Positions 45,281 through 55,992 of a stretch of DNA of 64,000 nt are shown here, piece after piece (positions within the stretch are counted from its first letter, which is position 1; each line of letters begins with the position of its first letter). A program made the translations under genes and the position numbers. The stretch lies in assembly GCA_949751835.1 (NCBI GenBank), contig CATKHK010000128.1, forward strand, positions 33,700 through 97,699. The letters run 5' to 3'. This DNA comes from Blepharisma japonicum. Taxonomy: Eukaryota; Ciliophora; Heterotrichea; Heterotrichida; Blepharismidae. The notes beneath the pieces were generated by a model. That model had not been told where the DNA came from, did not search any database, and worked only from the letters and a program-made list of their open reading frames with translations.

Positions 45281-45797
45281 TCTTTTCATTCTACTTTAGC
45301 TTATCTTTCAGCTATCCTTCTATTACTCATGTGATATCACGCCCTCGGAGCCTTTAATTTTTATTTCCAATTTTCACCATCAATTTTCATCTATTTCCCT
45401 GAATTTCTTAAATTTTCATCGATTTTCCCAATTTCTATTTTAAATTTTCAATTTTCCTTAGTTATTCTTTAATTTTTTGCCAAATATCTGCTCCTTCAAC
45501 TTTCCTCCAAAATTTCAGCCATTTTTAATTTTAGATTCCTTTAGTCTTTCTTTTTGCGGCAATCTTTCTTTCCAGTCAATTTTTCCTTTCATTTTTGGCG
45601 CATTTAAATGGCGTAAACATGATTAAACTGAAGGGAGGGAGGGTTTCTGATTGAATCAGATATAAGTGAAAAGATTCTGTTCAAAATTTTTTTCCTTTGT
45701 GGTTTTTCATGATAAAAACCGAATTTTTGAAATTTCAGTCATTTTTATCAGCAACAACTTTACAGGAAATGCCATCCTAATATATTTTCAAGATTAC
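45281..45797. other. Spacer with pyrimidine-rich tract
   Basis: 517 bp without a supported gene. From about 45355 to 45600 the plus strand is low-complexity C/T-rich, built on recurring AATTTTCA/TTTTC words. Confidence 0.5.
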
Positions 45798-45974
45798 TCA
45801 AAGAAATTGAATCTTTTTGCCACTTTGCCAAGACTCATTGTTTTGGTGATAAATGAGGGCTGAATGCCTGGTGACATGATTTCTAGGGAGTGAATGCTAT
45901 CTTTCGTTTCCAAAATTGAAGAAATAATATGGGCATGCTCGTTTCTCATATAAAGAGGACTATTTAGTTGACAT
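45798..45974 (-). pseudogene. Relic of the LRR-CBM48 gene 5' end
   Basis: Matches 44117-44273, the first about 50 codons of the intact LRR-CBM48 gene, including SPGIQPSFIT. It has an approximately 24-bp insertion after the first codons, a TAG, and frameshifts; the rest of the gene is missing. It sits divergently 34 bp from the intact gene B. Confidence 0.8.
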
Positions 45975-46008
45975 AAAATATTAATTTGTTAAATAATTAA
46001 AAGGACAC

Positions 46009-46761
46009 ATGGAAAAAACCTTAGCAAATTACACTAAAAAATTTGCAAGAGTCATTGTTATAGGAGGGGCCAGTTTTTTGACAATTTATGGAGCATTTGC
46101 TTATGTAGCCTACGAAAATAGAAAAAGCTACAAGAATCTACTACAATCTTATCAAGAAAATCCTCCTCCAAAGGATCAAATTCCTGATATTGGAATAGGT
46201 GACATTTTCTTCTTTAATCACGCTTGTATTAAGAGTTTTTCTGTGAAAGATATGAGAAATTGTGCCATACACAAAATTTATCACTGATCTGTGTCGTCTG
46301 AAGAGCAATCAATAAGGTACAGGCAAGGAAAATGGCTGAATTCAGCAATAGCTATCAAATCAAAAGACGAAACAATAATTTTTCATAACTATTATGGAAA
46401 GCTATACCAAACTAACTATGAGGAATTCTTAAATCTTCCTTATATCTCGAATATCAGTTTGAGAAAATTGGAGACTGATATTGCAGAATTAGATGTCAAC
46501 AGTCATGAATTTATTGAAGAATTTAGAGATGTAATAGATGTTATAAATAATTCGTGGCCGAATCATAGCGCAGAAACCTTTAGAGACACGATTGATGTCA
46601 TTTTAAATTTTTGATTGAAAGCTGGGATTGCAGACCCAGGAAAAATGCATTTATCATTGAAGCAAGGCATTGGAGACATTGATTGTGAGTTTCCAACATT
46701 ACTCAATAGTTCTATTGCTAAATATTCTAAACAGTGGCCAATTAGATCCATAACTAAATAA
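46009..46761 (+). CDS. Membrane-anchored protein of unknown function, possibly papain-like fold (copy B, intact)
   Basis: 250 aa with two TGA-Trp codons (46285-46287 and 46612-46614). An N-terminal basic segment is followed by one membrane helix (about 14-32, VIVIGGASFLTIYGAFAYVAY). The rest includes GIGDIFFFNHACIKS, then GKWLNSAIAIKSKDETIIF and FLNLPYISNISLRKLE. This order recalls permuted papain-like (YiiX/LRAT-type) amidases: a GD(I/L)..F strand, an S-H-(V/A)-x-I strand, then an R-x-L strand. The usual His of the second motif reads Ser here, so if the fold is right, activity is doubtful. The fold call is tentative. Two more copies in the window are broken. Confidence 0.65.
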
Positions 46762-47293
46762 TACATTGCTGTTGATGACGAAATTAAGTGTTGATTCATA
46801 TCCCATTTTTTAAAAGTAAAGTATCTAACGTATTTGCTTCAACTGTGTGCAATGTTTTATTGCTTCTTTATTATATGTCATATAACTTAACTAAAGCAAT
46901 TCTTTTCGAGTCACTGTCACTTGATACTTCGCTTTCATAAATTGATCAATTAAATACAATCTTTCTGAATTTTTAATGATCTTGTCTTATCACCTTCAAA
47001 ATTAATGAATCGTAAAAGATTTTCATTAATCCCTCCAGGAATTAAAATATCCAACTAAATTTTACGCTATTGCAACTGCGATCAGCTTGTGGAAACCCGA
47101 ATAATTTGATCTATCAGTTTTGTTCAAATTAAGCCTCTCTAATAGAGTTAAAGCATCTTTAGTATTATGTCCTCCAAAATAATAAACATTATTGTTGAAA
47201 TAGATAGCTGATGAGTATTTGAAAGGAGTTATAAAAGGGAGATGTAGAACTCTATAATTTTTATCAATTATCAATGAAGCTCCTGAATCGGTA
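46313..47293. repeat. Segmental duplication, copy 1 (981 bp)
   Basis: Nearly identical to 47483-48464 by eye, with scattered substitutions and small indels. It covers the last 150 codons of gene B and an inverted Kelch-like relic. Both edges are sharp: TAAGGTAC at the left and GAATCGGTA at the right. Confidence 0.9.
46790..47293 (-). pseudogene. Kelch-like relic (B-box/Kelch family), copy 1
   Basis: On the minus strand it keeps a Kelch-like blade (KYSSAIYFNNNVYYFGGHNTKDALTLLE, written here as KYSSAIYF and VYYFGGHN) matching the intact gene at 58670 and the relic at 55993. There is no B-box part, and the frame is broken at several points. Convergent with gene B. Confidence 0.75.
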
Positions 47294-47482
47294 AATAAAT
47301 ATTTTCTTGTAAAAATGCTCTGGAGAAATCTACAACGCTTCCTTCTAGACACACCATATTTATTTGATACTCCAGTTACAATGGCGAACAAAATTTCAAT
47401 TTAGCTTGCATATTTATTATTCTGTAAGGCCTTGCGAGGAATGTTTTTTGACTTTTTTCCAGTGTATTAAATATCAGTGGAG
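47294..47482 (+). repeat. Dispersed module, copy 2
   Basis: 189 bp related to 44641-44862. It lies exactly between the two copies of the 981-bp duplication. Confidence 0.6.
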
Positions 47483-47939
47483 TAAGGTACAGGCAAGGAA
47501 AATGGCTGAACTCAGCAATAGCTATCAAATCAAAAGACGAAACAATAATTTTTCATAACTATTATGGAAAGCTATACCAAACTAACTATGAGGAATTCTT
47601 AAATCTTCCTTATATCTCGAATATCAGTTTGAGAAAATTGGAGACTGATATTGCAGAATTAGATGTCAACAGTCATGAATTTATTGAAGAATTTAGAGAT
47701 GTAATAGATGTTATAAATAATTCGTGGCCGAATCATAGCGCAGAAACCTTTAGAGACACGATTGATGTCATTTTAAATTTTTGATTGAAAGCTGGGATTG
47801 CAGACCCAGGAAAAATGCATTTATCATTGAAGCAAGGCATTGGAGACATTGATTGTGAGTTTCCAACATTACTCAATAGTTCTATTGCTAAATATTCTAA
47901 ACAGTGGCCAATTAGATCCATAACTAAATAATACATTGC
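47483..47939 (+). pseudogene. Truncated copy C of the gene at 46009
   Basis: Keeps the last about 150 codons almost unchanged, but the N-terminal 100 codons, with membrane helix and start, are absent; the 189-bp module stands in their place. Confidence 0.8.
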
Positions 47940-48464
47940 TGTTGATGATGAAATTAAGTGTTGATTCATATCCATTTTTTAAAAGTAAAGTATCTAACGT
48001 AATTGCTTCAAATGTGTGCAATGTTTTATTGCTTCTTTATTATATGTCATATAACTTAACTAAAGCAATTTTTTCGAGTCACTGTCACTTGATACTTCGC
48101 TTTCATAAATTGATCAATTAAATACAATCTTTCTGAATTTTTAATGATCTTGTCTTACCACCTTCAAAATTAATGAATATCGTAAAAGATTTTCATTAAT
48201 CCCTCCAGGAATTAAAATATCCCACTAAATTTTACGCTATTGCAACTGCGATCAGCTTGTGGAAACGCGCATAATTTGATCCATCAGTTTTTGATTAAAT
48301 CAAGCCTCTCTAATAGAGTTAAAGCATCTTTAGTATTATGTCCTCCAAAATAATAAACATTATTGTTGAAATAGATAGCTGATGAGTATTTGCAAGGAGT
48401 TATAAAAGGGAGATGTAGAACTCTATAATTTTTATCAATTATCAATGAAGCTCCTGAATCGGTA
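47483..48464. repeat. Segmental duplication, copy 2 (982 bp)
   Basis: Partner of 46313-47293. It carries the 3' part of the gene-B family (no start) plus the end of a longer inverted B-box/Kelch relic. Confidence 0.9.
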
Positions 48465-49200
48465 GCCAGCAACCAAAACAAATTAGAAAACTGAACAATG
48501 CATGTGCCATAGTCTAGCATTTCAGGAGCTTCTAATACCCTAGTTTCTTACTGTTTTTTTTGTATCATAAACTATCAAATTAGTTCTGTTGTTACCTCTT
48601 TAATTATATAAAGTTATTTTGCGATAAGCACTAGTATAATGCTGATATTCTCGCTGAAGAAGCAGATCATAAACGCAGGCACTTTTTTAGACTAGGCAGC
48701 TTCTCCTAAAGTCTTGCTCTAATTCTGGGTGCTTAGTCTATAAAAAATTTCTGATCATTTGTCACTTAACCTCTATTTTTTGAGTATTAGGCAAATCGAT
48801 TTCGTTTCTATTTTGAGCTTTATTCTTTTTTTCAGTCTTCTCTATCTCTTTCATTTATCAGTTTAGAAATCGAGTCTTTAATCATAATCCATTCAGTCAA
48901 TAACTCTCCAGCTGACTCAAAGACCCAAGAACTTTTCTTATCAGCTTTATATTTTTGTTTCTTCTCTTAAAGAACCCTAAGAATTACTTCTTTAGTTCCA
49001 TCATATAGCTCTGCAAAAATATAATAAACAACCTGAATCCTGTTAGTTAGCTTTATATAATGAGTTGTATTTTAAAAGGTTCAATGAACTTTTTTTATAT
49101 ACTGTCCGAGATTCAATTCACATAATAAAGCTTGAGGGTCGTGTATTGGCATGCACATTCAACCTGATGATTGCACCCTAGCTCACGGCATTGTATATAA
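47965..49200 (-). pseudogene. B-box/coiled-coil/Kelch relic, full-length but broken
   Basis: On the minus strand, a decayed B-box start (QCRELGCNHQVECACQ, near 49190) leads to a coiled-coil remnant (SLEGTKEVILRF-like) and then to the Kelch-like blade at about 48300-48500. Many stops and shifts. It parallels the relic at 55993-57665 in order and wording. Confidence 0.75.
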
Positions 49201-50300
49201 TTATTATAATGCTGGCCTATTAAGCCTAAGTCATGAATTTTTAAAGATATAAATTAATCTTTATATGAAAGATAAATTTAGTAAATTCATCAATTAGGTC
49301 AAAGTTTTCAAACCTATATGACCTTGCCAGCATCATTGTCGATACAGTGTGGACTGATGCTAGATTTGTTATTACATAAAATGCATAATTTGTAACAAAT
49401 ACTGCTTATCCTTTGACTTAATGTTTTGAAATGAATTACCCATAGTTGCTACTAAATCATTTGCAACACGTTCGAATGATGTGCTGATAAGTGATTGCAA
49501 TGACGAAGTTTGTAGAAAGCTGCTCAATATGCTTTGTTTAGCGTAACTTTGTAGTCTATAAGATTTCATTTGTAGAGGGGTATATTTTGCATTCTACAAC
49601 GGTAAGGCAATGAACTTAGATGAAGGGTTTAGTTAATGATTCAGTTTCAATATGCAGCAATGGGTTTTTCGATCTAAGATTCTATGCTGAACACATTTCA
49701 AGCCATCTGATACAATATCATATTAATATGCGCCTTTGGAAATTCTAATTTCATACTCTAATGGAGAATGTATATATAATTGATGATATGGATGCCAATT
49801 TTGGGTAAGAATTTATGCAATACAATAGAGTATAATATTAAAATGATAATTTACAAATACGATTTCGAATTATTTCTTTTATGTGATTATATCGATTACT
49901 GGTTAAACTACTTCCAACATTTTCATATACTCTCTAATTTTGTTCTTAATAGACAGAATTTTCTATTTAATTTTATGTCAAAAAATTGCTACACGCTGTT
50001 GTTATGTTATTTGCAAAGTCGAATGTACACAATGGTTTAAAAAATAAATTTAAGCAGTTTCTTTAACCTGACTTTTAATGATTTTGGATAAATTGTCTAA
50101 CCTATCACAAAAATTATTAAAAAAGGTTTGTCCTCTCTTAAAGGGTTCAAAAGAAAATAACCCAGCAACTCAAACCTTTAGATTTATCCTTCATAGCTGT
50201 TTTATATTTGATAATTTATATTAAGAGCATTTCAAACCGTAATATATTCAAATAAAATCAATTTATTTAATTATAACGACTCAAAAGCAAGAATAAATGT
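49201..50300. other. Region without a supported gene
   Basis: 1.1 kb, AT-rich. Small frames at 49372-49569 (minus) and 49780-50040 (plus) show no family features. It may contain further decayed sequence I cannot identify. Confidence 0.5.
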
Positions 50301-50367
50301 AGAAATGAAAGAGAGGAAATGTTTTTAACAATAAATAAATAGAAATGGAAGAGAGGAAATGTTTTTA
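50301..50367 (+). repeat. 27-nt direct repeat duplicating a start codon
   Basis: 50301-50327 and 50341-50367 differ at one base. Both contain an ATG and the codons for M-(K/E)-E-R-K-C-F; the upstream copy stops at TAA after seven codons. Confidence 0.85.
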
Positions 50368-52090
50368 TCAAGGCTGCAGCCATGAAGCTGATTATTTATG
50401 TGCATGCTCTGCTCAGGCTTACTCATGTAAGAACCACTTGTCAGATCATCTTGAGTCTTCTGAAGAAGATCATCCTTTCAAGCCTACTTTTATTAGACTC
50501 CTCAAAAAAACAAAAAATGCACTTATTGAGCTTCTTAAAAAAGAAAAACTTAAGAAAGACAAATTGAAGGAAAAGGTTATAGCTTTATTTTATAAGCATC
50601 TTCAAAATTCAGAAAGCATCCTTAAAGATATCCTAAATAAATTGGCAGCTGATTCAGACGATTTAAATAAATGGCTTAGGCAGATTTCTAGTACTCAAAA
50701 AGTATCAAAGACCGAACAGAATCCATTTGTAAAACTATTGTCTTTACACCCTGATGAAGCTGTTGAGAAAGCTAAATTACTAATTCCCAAAACTTCAGAA
50801 TCTTATGACAGTCCTAAGTTATTCTCGGCAATCCCAGAAGCCAGCCCTACAGCAATTGAGCATATTAGCAATAATTATGAAACATTTCTAAGCATGCTAT
50901 CCAAAATAGAAAAAACACTTGAAGAGTATGATAAATCAATTGAATCAAATAGAAAACTAGCTTCTGAGAAGTTAGGAAATGCTAGAAAATTTACCTCAGA
51001 CTTAATAAAGAAGATTGAAAAATGCAGAAGCAAGCTTGAAAACTGAAAGCATAATGTGGAAAGTAAAGATCAGGAAGAAATTCAAGATCTAAGCAGTAAT
51101 CTTTCAGCCATGCAAAATCAGATTCAACTCAAAAATTATTTATCTAGCGAAGAGCATTTAGAAGCTGCAAAATATCAAGGAGTAATTTTACAAATAAACC
51201 CTAATACAGTGATAGAAATTGATATAAAAAATCCTATTTTTGTGCGAACAAGAGACAACATTTCTGTTCTTGTATTAAAAGGTAAATTTAAAGATAATGG
51301 AATTGAGGTTGCTATCAAAGTACATAAAAGTAAATATAAAGCAAAGTTAAATAAATACAAAAAAGAAGTAGAAATTTTGCAAAAACTTCAGGGGAGGAAT
51401 TCAATATTTTTAGAATTTTACGGAACTAAAACAGAAACTGTATCAGTTGGTAATGAAAAAATTTACCTTTTATACTTAATAACGGAGCTTTGTGATAACA
51501 CCCTTATGAACGACATAAGTAATCGAAGCGTAACTAGCCGATATTATATTTATGATGGCAGCTATTTTAATATAGCCAGTAGCCTTTTGGAAGGTTTCAT
51601 AATACTAGAAAAACTCAAAATTCATCATAAAAACATAACGCCTCATAATATTTTAATATCTAAAACTGGAAAGCTGAAAATTACTGGTTTTAGTAATTCA
51701 AAACTTCTGCTGGATCTAGAGGATGAGCCAAAGTATCATAAAATTTCAGGAAAAATAGGATATATGGCTCCTGAAATTCGAAGAGAATATGAACAACAAA
51801 TACGTTCTAAAGAGCAAAGAAAAATAGAAATTCAGTTAAGCAAAGCAAGTGTTTATTCTTTAGGTTTGGTGCTTTTTCAGCTTTATACTTTGCCGTCTAT
51901 TCAAGAATTTAATAAATGCATGGACCAAAATTATTTAAATAATTGCATTGATCAATTTAAGCCAATAGAAATATGCAAAACGCTGAAAGGGATGCTTGCA
52001 TTTGATCCATTAAGAAGAATTTCATTAACAAATGCATTATCAATACTTGGCTATGGTGATTATTATCGCACAGTTTATATGGGGGAGTAA
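50345..52090 (+). CDS. B-box / coiled-coil / pseudokinase fusion
   Basis: 581 aa with one TGA-Trp (51044). Residues 1-45 form a B-box-like zinc finger (CFYQGCSHEADYLCACSA, then CKNHLSDH). About 50-290 is coiled coil. About 300-575 is a protein-kinase fold: VAIK with the ATP Lys (about 325) is kept, and GYMAPEI and VYSLGLVLF are present. The catalytic loop reads HHKNITPHN instead of HRDxxxxN (Asp to Asn, about 427-430), and the metal-binding DFG reads GFS (about 447). Both catalytic Asp are missing, so it is predicted to be a pseudokinase. The N-terminal half is shared with the Kelch-like family members downstream, showing swapping of C-terminal modules. Confidence 0.85.
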
Positions 52091-52302
52091 GAGTCTGCTT
52101 TTGCAAATTCTTTATATTTAACTATGATTAACTTTACAATTAGATGAAATTTATATTTAATAATTTTCTTAGTATATCTTATATCCTTTTATGAGAAAAT
52201 TTAAATTTCTTATGATCGTTGGAATTTAAAATAGCTTAAATATCCAGGACTTTGTGAATAATTTTAACAAATTTTTTTCTAATCAATCATTTACAATTAT
52301 CT

Positions 52303-52737
52303 TTAATTAGTAAATTTATTATGAGAAATTATTAGTGATTTCATAGGAAGCTGCTCTGGAAAAATAGCATCTAATGATTTTATGCATTTTTTTTTATTTT
52401 TCAATTGAACTTCTTGAAACTTGAAGGATTGCTTATCTTCTTCATTCATATCAATTTCCTTATTTTTCGGAGATAATCTAATATCAAATTCATGGGGTAA
52501 AAGCTTTTTCCTAACAGGAAATTTAAGATTAACTTTGCATAATCTTAAGGCTTGGGCATATTTCTTTTTGTATTCATTAGATCGATCTGTTGATTTATAT
52601 CGTTTTTTACAAGGAAGTTCGTGGGCTTTTATTGAGAAAATGGGCTGATCGTGGAGTGAAAGAAGAGGACTGTCGAAGAAATCATAAACCTCTTTATAAT
52701 ATTCAAGACTTTGATTCATTTTTGAATTAAATATCAT
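52303..52737 (-). CDS. Unknown basic protein
   Basis: 144 aa, Lys-rich, beginning MIFNSKMNQSLEYYKEVYDFF (the second Met, at 52719, is an alternative start). Ordered-looking hydrophobic pairs occur at the start (DFFDSPLLSLHDQPIFSI), then a basic middle (KKRYKSTDRSNEYKKKY). No domain recognised. Convergent with the pseudokinase gene. Coding status is moderately supported by composition and length only. Confidence 0.5.
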   Translation of the reverse strand: MIFNSKMNQSLEYYKEVYDFFDSPLLSLHDQPIFSIKAHELPCKKRYKSTDRSNEYKKKYAQALRLCKVNLKFPVRKKLLPHEFDIRLSPKNKEIDMNEEDKQSFKFQEVQLKNKKKCIKSLDAIFPEQLPMKSLIISHNKFTN

Positions 52738-53122
52738 CTAAAATATAGGAGTAAGAAAGAAATTTTAATTTGAAGGAAAAAATAAGATGAGAAATTATTT
52801 AAGATAGAGAGAAAGCGATTGAATTATAAAAATATGAGGGAAGATAGCAGATGCAAAAGATGAATGAAGACAATACCAATTGATATAATAAATATATAGA
52901 TTGATTAATGATACTTCAGAAATAACTGAAGATAATTGTGATATTATAAATTTTATGAGCAAATTTACCATGAAATGTGATTTCTTCAAATGCCTAAACG
53001 AAAGGTCTATTTATTTTTAATCCTCTATTTTGAAATTATGAAATTGCTTTTCATATTGGAAATCCAGTAACACAGAGATCTAGAAATTTTTTAACTAAAA
53101 ATTGGTGAATCCAGACTATAGT

Positions 53123-53367
53123 AATCTTCCAATTTTTGAAAGTTTATACAATAAAAAATTCGGTTGTGAAGCTGAAGGAAAAATACATTTAATTCAAAAA
53201 TAATTGAAGTTTACTATTGTTTCAATTCATTGGATAAATGATTTTCATTTGTAAATTTGAAAATGAAAGCTTTATCATTTCCTAAATATTCTATGTATTA
53301 TGTAATTTCCTTCAGCTTGATTTAGCTCAACTGAAATTCAAAAATGTTGGAAGATTTAGTTCAAATC
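53123..53367. repeat. Imperfect inverted repeat, MITE-like
   Basis: ATCTTCCAA..TTTTTGAA near 53123 and AAGCTGAAGGAAA near 53170 recur as reverse complements near 53360 and 53310. The central part (about 53236-53280) also folds on itself (AAATGATTTTCATTT with AAATGAAAGCTTTATCATTT). Confidence 0.6.
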
Positions 53368-53532
53368 TAAGTAAAATTGTTCAGGAAAATAAATATAACG
53401 AATTTAACACACAATGGAGATAAATTAATTAATAATTATAGAATTGTCATACCGCAGTGCAGGAAATATAAGACTTTATGATTTATGACTTTTTAAAGTT
53501 TTAAGAAGAGGATTCGCTCATTTTCTGTACAA

Positions 53533-53565
53533 ACAATGACTAAGCCCAGATTGGGCTTATATTGT
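53533..53565. other. Perfect hairpin
   Basis: TAAGCCCA-GAT-TGGGCTTA: an 8-bp stem with a 3-nt loop, extended by flanking ACAAT/ATTGT pairs. Function unknown. Confidence 0.6.
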
Positions 53566-54046
53566 AAAAATTCAGAATAACGCTTTTAATAAAATCCTTT
53601 TACATATTCTTAACAATTATATAATTTATTTAATAATAAATTGCAAGAATTTTCTATATTGCCAGAATTAATTTCTTTTGATTTAATCTCATAATTCAAT
53701 CAGAAATAAATATGATATCCAATTTCTTCATGCTTATAAATAAATTTATCTCCTTTTATATTTAATATTAAAAAATCTTAAGCTTTTTTATTAAAAAATG
53801 CAAATTATAAAATTAAACTATTGCGTCGATTATAAGAGTAGAGGAAAGAAAGTTACTTGGGTTAATAAAAGCTATTAACTATATAATCTATATTTAAAAT
53901 AATTAAAAAAAAATTTCCATATTAATTAGTAAAAATAAATAATATAAAAATTTATAAATTCAAGATAAGGAAGTGCTATCACATTTTTGAGAAAAAGATT
54001 CTATTTAAAATAAAATATATGAAACTAATATTAGATATTTATAAAT

Positions 54047-54892
54047 ATGAAGATAAGCCAAATAGTGGATAAAAAAGTTGACCAAAACGAAGTTGAATCA
54101 AAATATTATTGAAATGCCAACCGGACGAAGTTGAACATTACAAATCGTTTTAATTTGTCAACACTTTCAACCGATCTCTCTAATAAAAACCCAGAAAGCA
54201 CGTATATCCAAATTTTAAAGATTATTTCCAAAAATAAAATCTATGGGATTTTGTTTGAAAATATTAACCATAAATCTCACTACCACTTATTTATATCAGA
54301 CGAAAATTTAAATATAAAAATTATTGATAACAACCTCACAAAATTTGAACATACTCTTTATTTTGTTTCCTGCTTTTATGACGATCATATTTTTTTTTTC
54401 GGAAATGATTATGATATAGATGAAAAATTTGCTAAGAAATATTCGATTTTTGAAAACCGTTGGGTTCATTTAACGATTCCACCTTCTATTCTTCCATTAT
54501 CATGCACAGGATTTAATCAAAAAATTATTTTCATGGTCAAAGAAAGATATGACTTATTGGTTTATGACATGACTTTAGATTCCTATAGTTATCATTCTCC
54601 TACTGAGGAAATTCAGTCCATGCAAAGAAAAAAGTTGATAAAAAATTCTAATAAGCTTTATTTGATGGCATACTCAGGTGTGGGCATATATAAAATTTTC
54701 TGTTGTGATAACCCTTTATTAAAATGGGCTTTTATTTGCGAGCACAAAGATGAGCCATTAAGATTTGACTTTATCAATAGTTTTTCTCTATTAGTATACT
54801 ACGAGGGTTTAATTTATTATCTTAAAGACTCAATTATTTATCAATTTGAATTGACAACATTTGATTTAAAAGCAGTTGGCCACTTTGATTAG
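54047..54892 (+). CDS. Beta-propeller (Kelch-like) protein
   Basis: 281 aa with one TGA-Trp (54110). From about residue 40 there are repeated beta-strand units (IYGILFENI, FVSCFYDDHIFFFGND, GFNQKIIFMVKERYDLLVYD, NKLYLMAYSGVGIYKIFCC, YYEGLIYYLKDSIIYQF) spaced like propeller blades. They resemble the Kelch-like part of the B-box family but lack the Gly-Gly pair typical of Kelch. There is no B-box. It may be a diverged or stand-alone member of the local family; an F-box-associated propeller is another possibility. Confidence 0.6.
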
Positions 54893-55144
54893 ATTCAAGC
54901 AAGCCTCATAAGATAATTAATTTAGAGTCTAAATTTTAAAATTCCAAAAATAATTTATAATTCATGAAGCTTTGTTGGTTCAATAAACACGAATAAGTTT
55001 TAAAATGCTAAATAATAAGATATAATAAAATAATAGTAGGTCAAATATAATATTAAAATACATCATGGCAAAATTGGTGCTAAATTTTTATGTAATTATC
55101 TTTGTTTTTAGTATATTTTTGGTTTAAGGTATCATATTTACTAG

Positions 55145-55339
55145 AAATGGCATGCTAATAGCACTGAAAGGTTCATTTTTCAAAATTTAGGGAGAAGGAC
55201 ATGGGCAGAACAAGATCTTATCCTCATCGCTGAAAATTACATTAGATTTATGGACAAGAGACACTATAATTCATGAGGATGTAAACGATGATGCAGTGTT
55301 TTAAAATGGCATCATCAAAAGAAATTAAAAAGAAAGTAG
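55145..55339 (+). pseudogene. Coding-like relic, possibly SANT/Myb-like
   Basis: A 64-codon open stretch with TGA read as Trp. It has no ATG near its start and contains GRRTWAEQDLILIAENY, which resembles the first helix of a SANT/Myb-type domain. Surrounding sequence (54893-55992) is AT-rich with coding-like fragments but many stops. Confidence 0.3.
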
Positions 55340-55992
55340 ATTATAATAAATCGCAGTAGCAGTGTCGGTGAGTCTTAATTTAGGAGGTGAGCCATTAGCT
55401 TTGCAGGAAATGAAGCTAGGGCAATGATATTTACAGGAATAGCCCTTAAAAAAGCAGATTAGATACATTGTAATATTGAAAGTGTCGATTGGTAATGTTA
55501 TACAACTTGGAATCAAAGAATAGAGATTCATATCATACCAAATCTAGATATATGGAGAATTCGCATCCGTGAAGCAAGCTCAAGACTCATATGAGTTCCT
55601 TGACTTCCAACAAAATCTAAGCTACTGAAATTATTATAGCAATCTGATTTTGATAATCATAAGGATTTGTGTAAAGTCTTTTTGAATCAAAGCTAGCAGT
55701 CATACAATTTTGGTCATAATTGCCATCATCTTGATATTAGAGTTTATAAGTATTGGAGGGCACACGTACAAATTGCATGCAAAGTTGATGCTAAAGGTTG
55801 CACGGCAAAATCAATAATATCATTTCTGGGAAAACATGAATCTATTCTCATAAAAAATTAATTTAAATATTACAATTTACTCAAAAGTAAAATTTTTCTT
55901 ATCTTTATTTAAATATTAATTTGTAATATTTAAAAATAATATATGACTTAGTATAAAATTAGGATTTAGCAGGCCAATTTTATAGCAATTAT

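Larger units (their letters stand above)
52738..54046. other. 1.3-kb spacer with inverted repeats
   Basis: No supported gene. It contains an imperfect inverted repeat at 53123-53367 and a short hairpin at 53533-53565, listed separately. Confidence 0.55.

Noticed and set aside
45666-45863. 65-codon plus-strand frame
   Set aside because: Antisense to the LRR-CBM48 relic; composition not protein-like.
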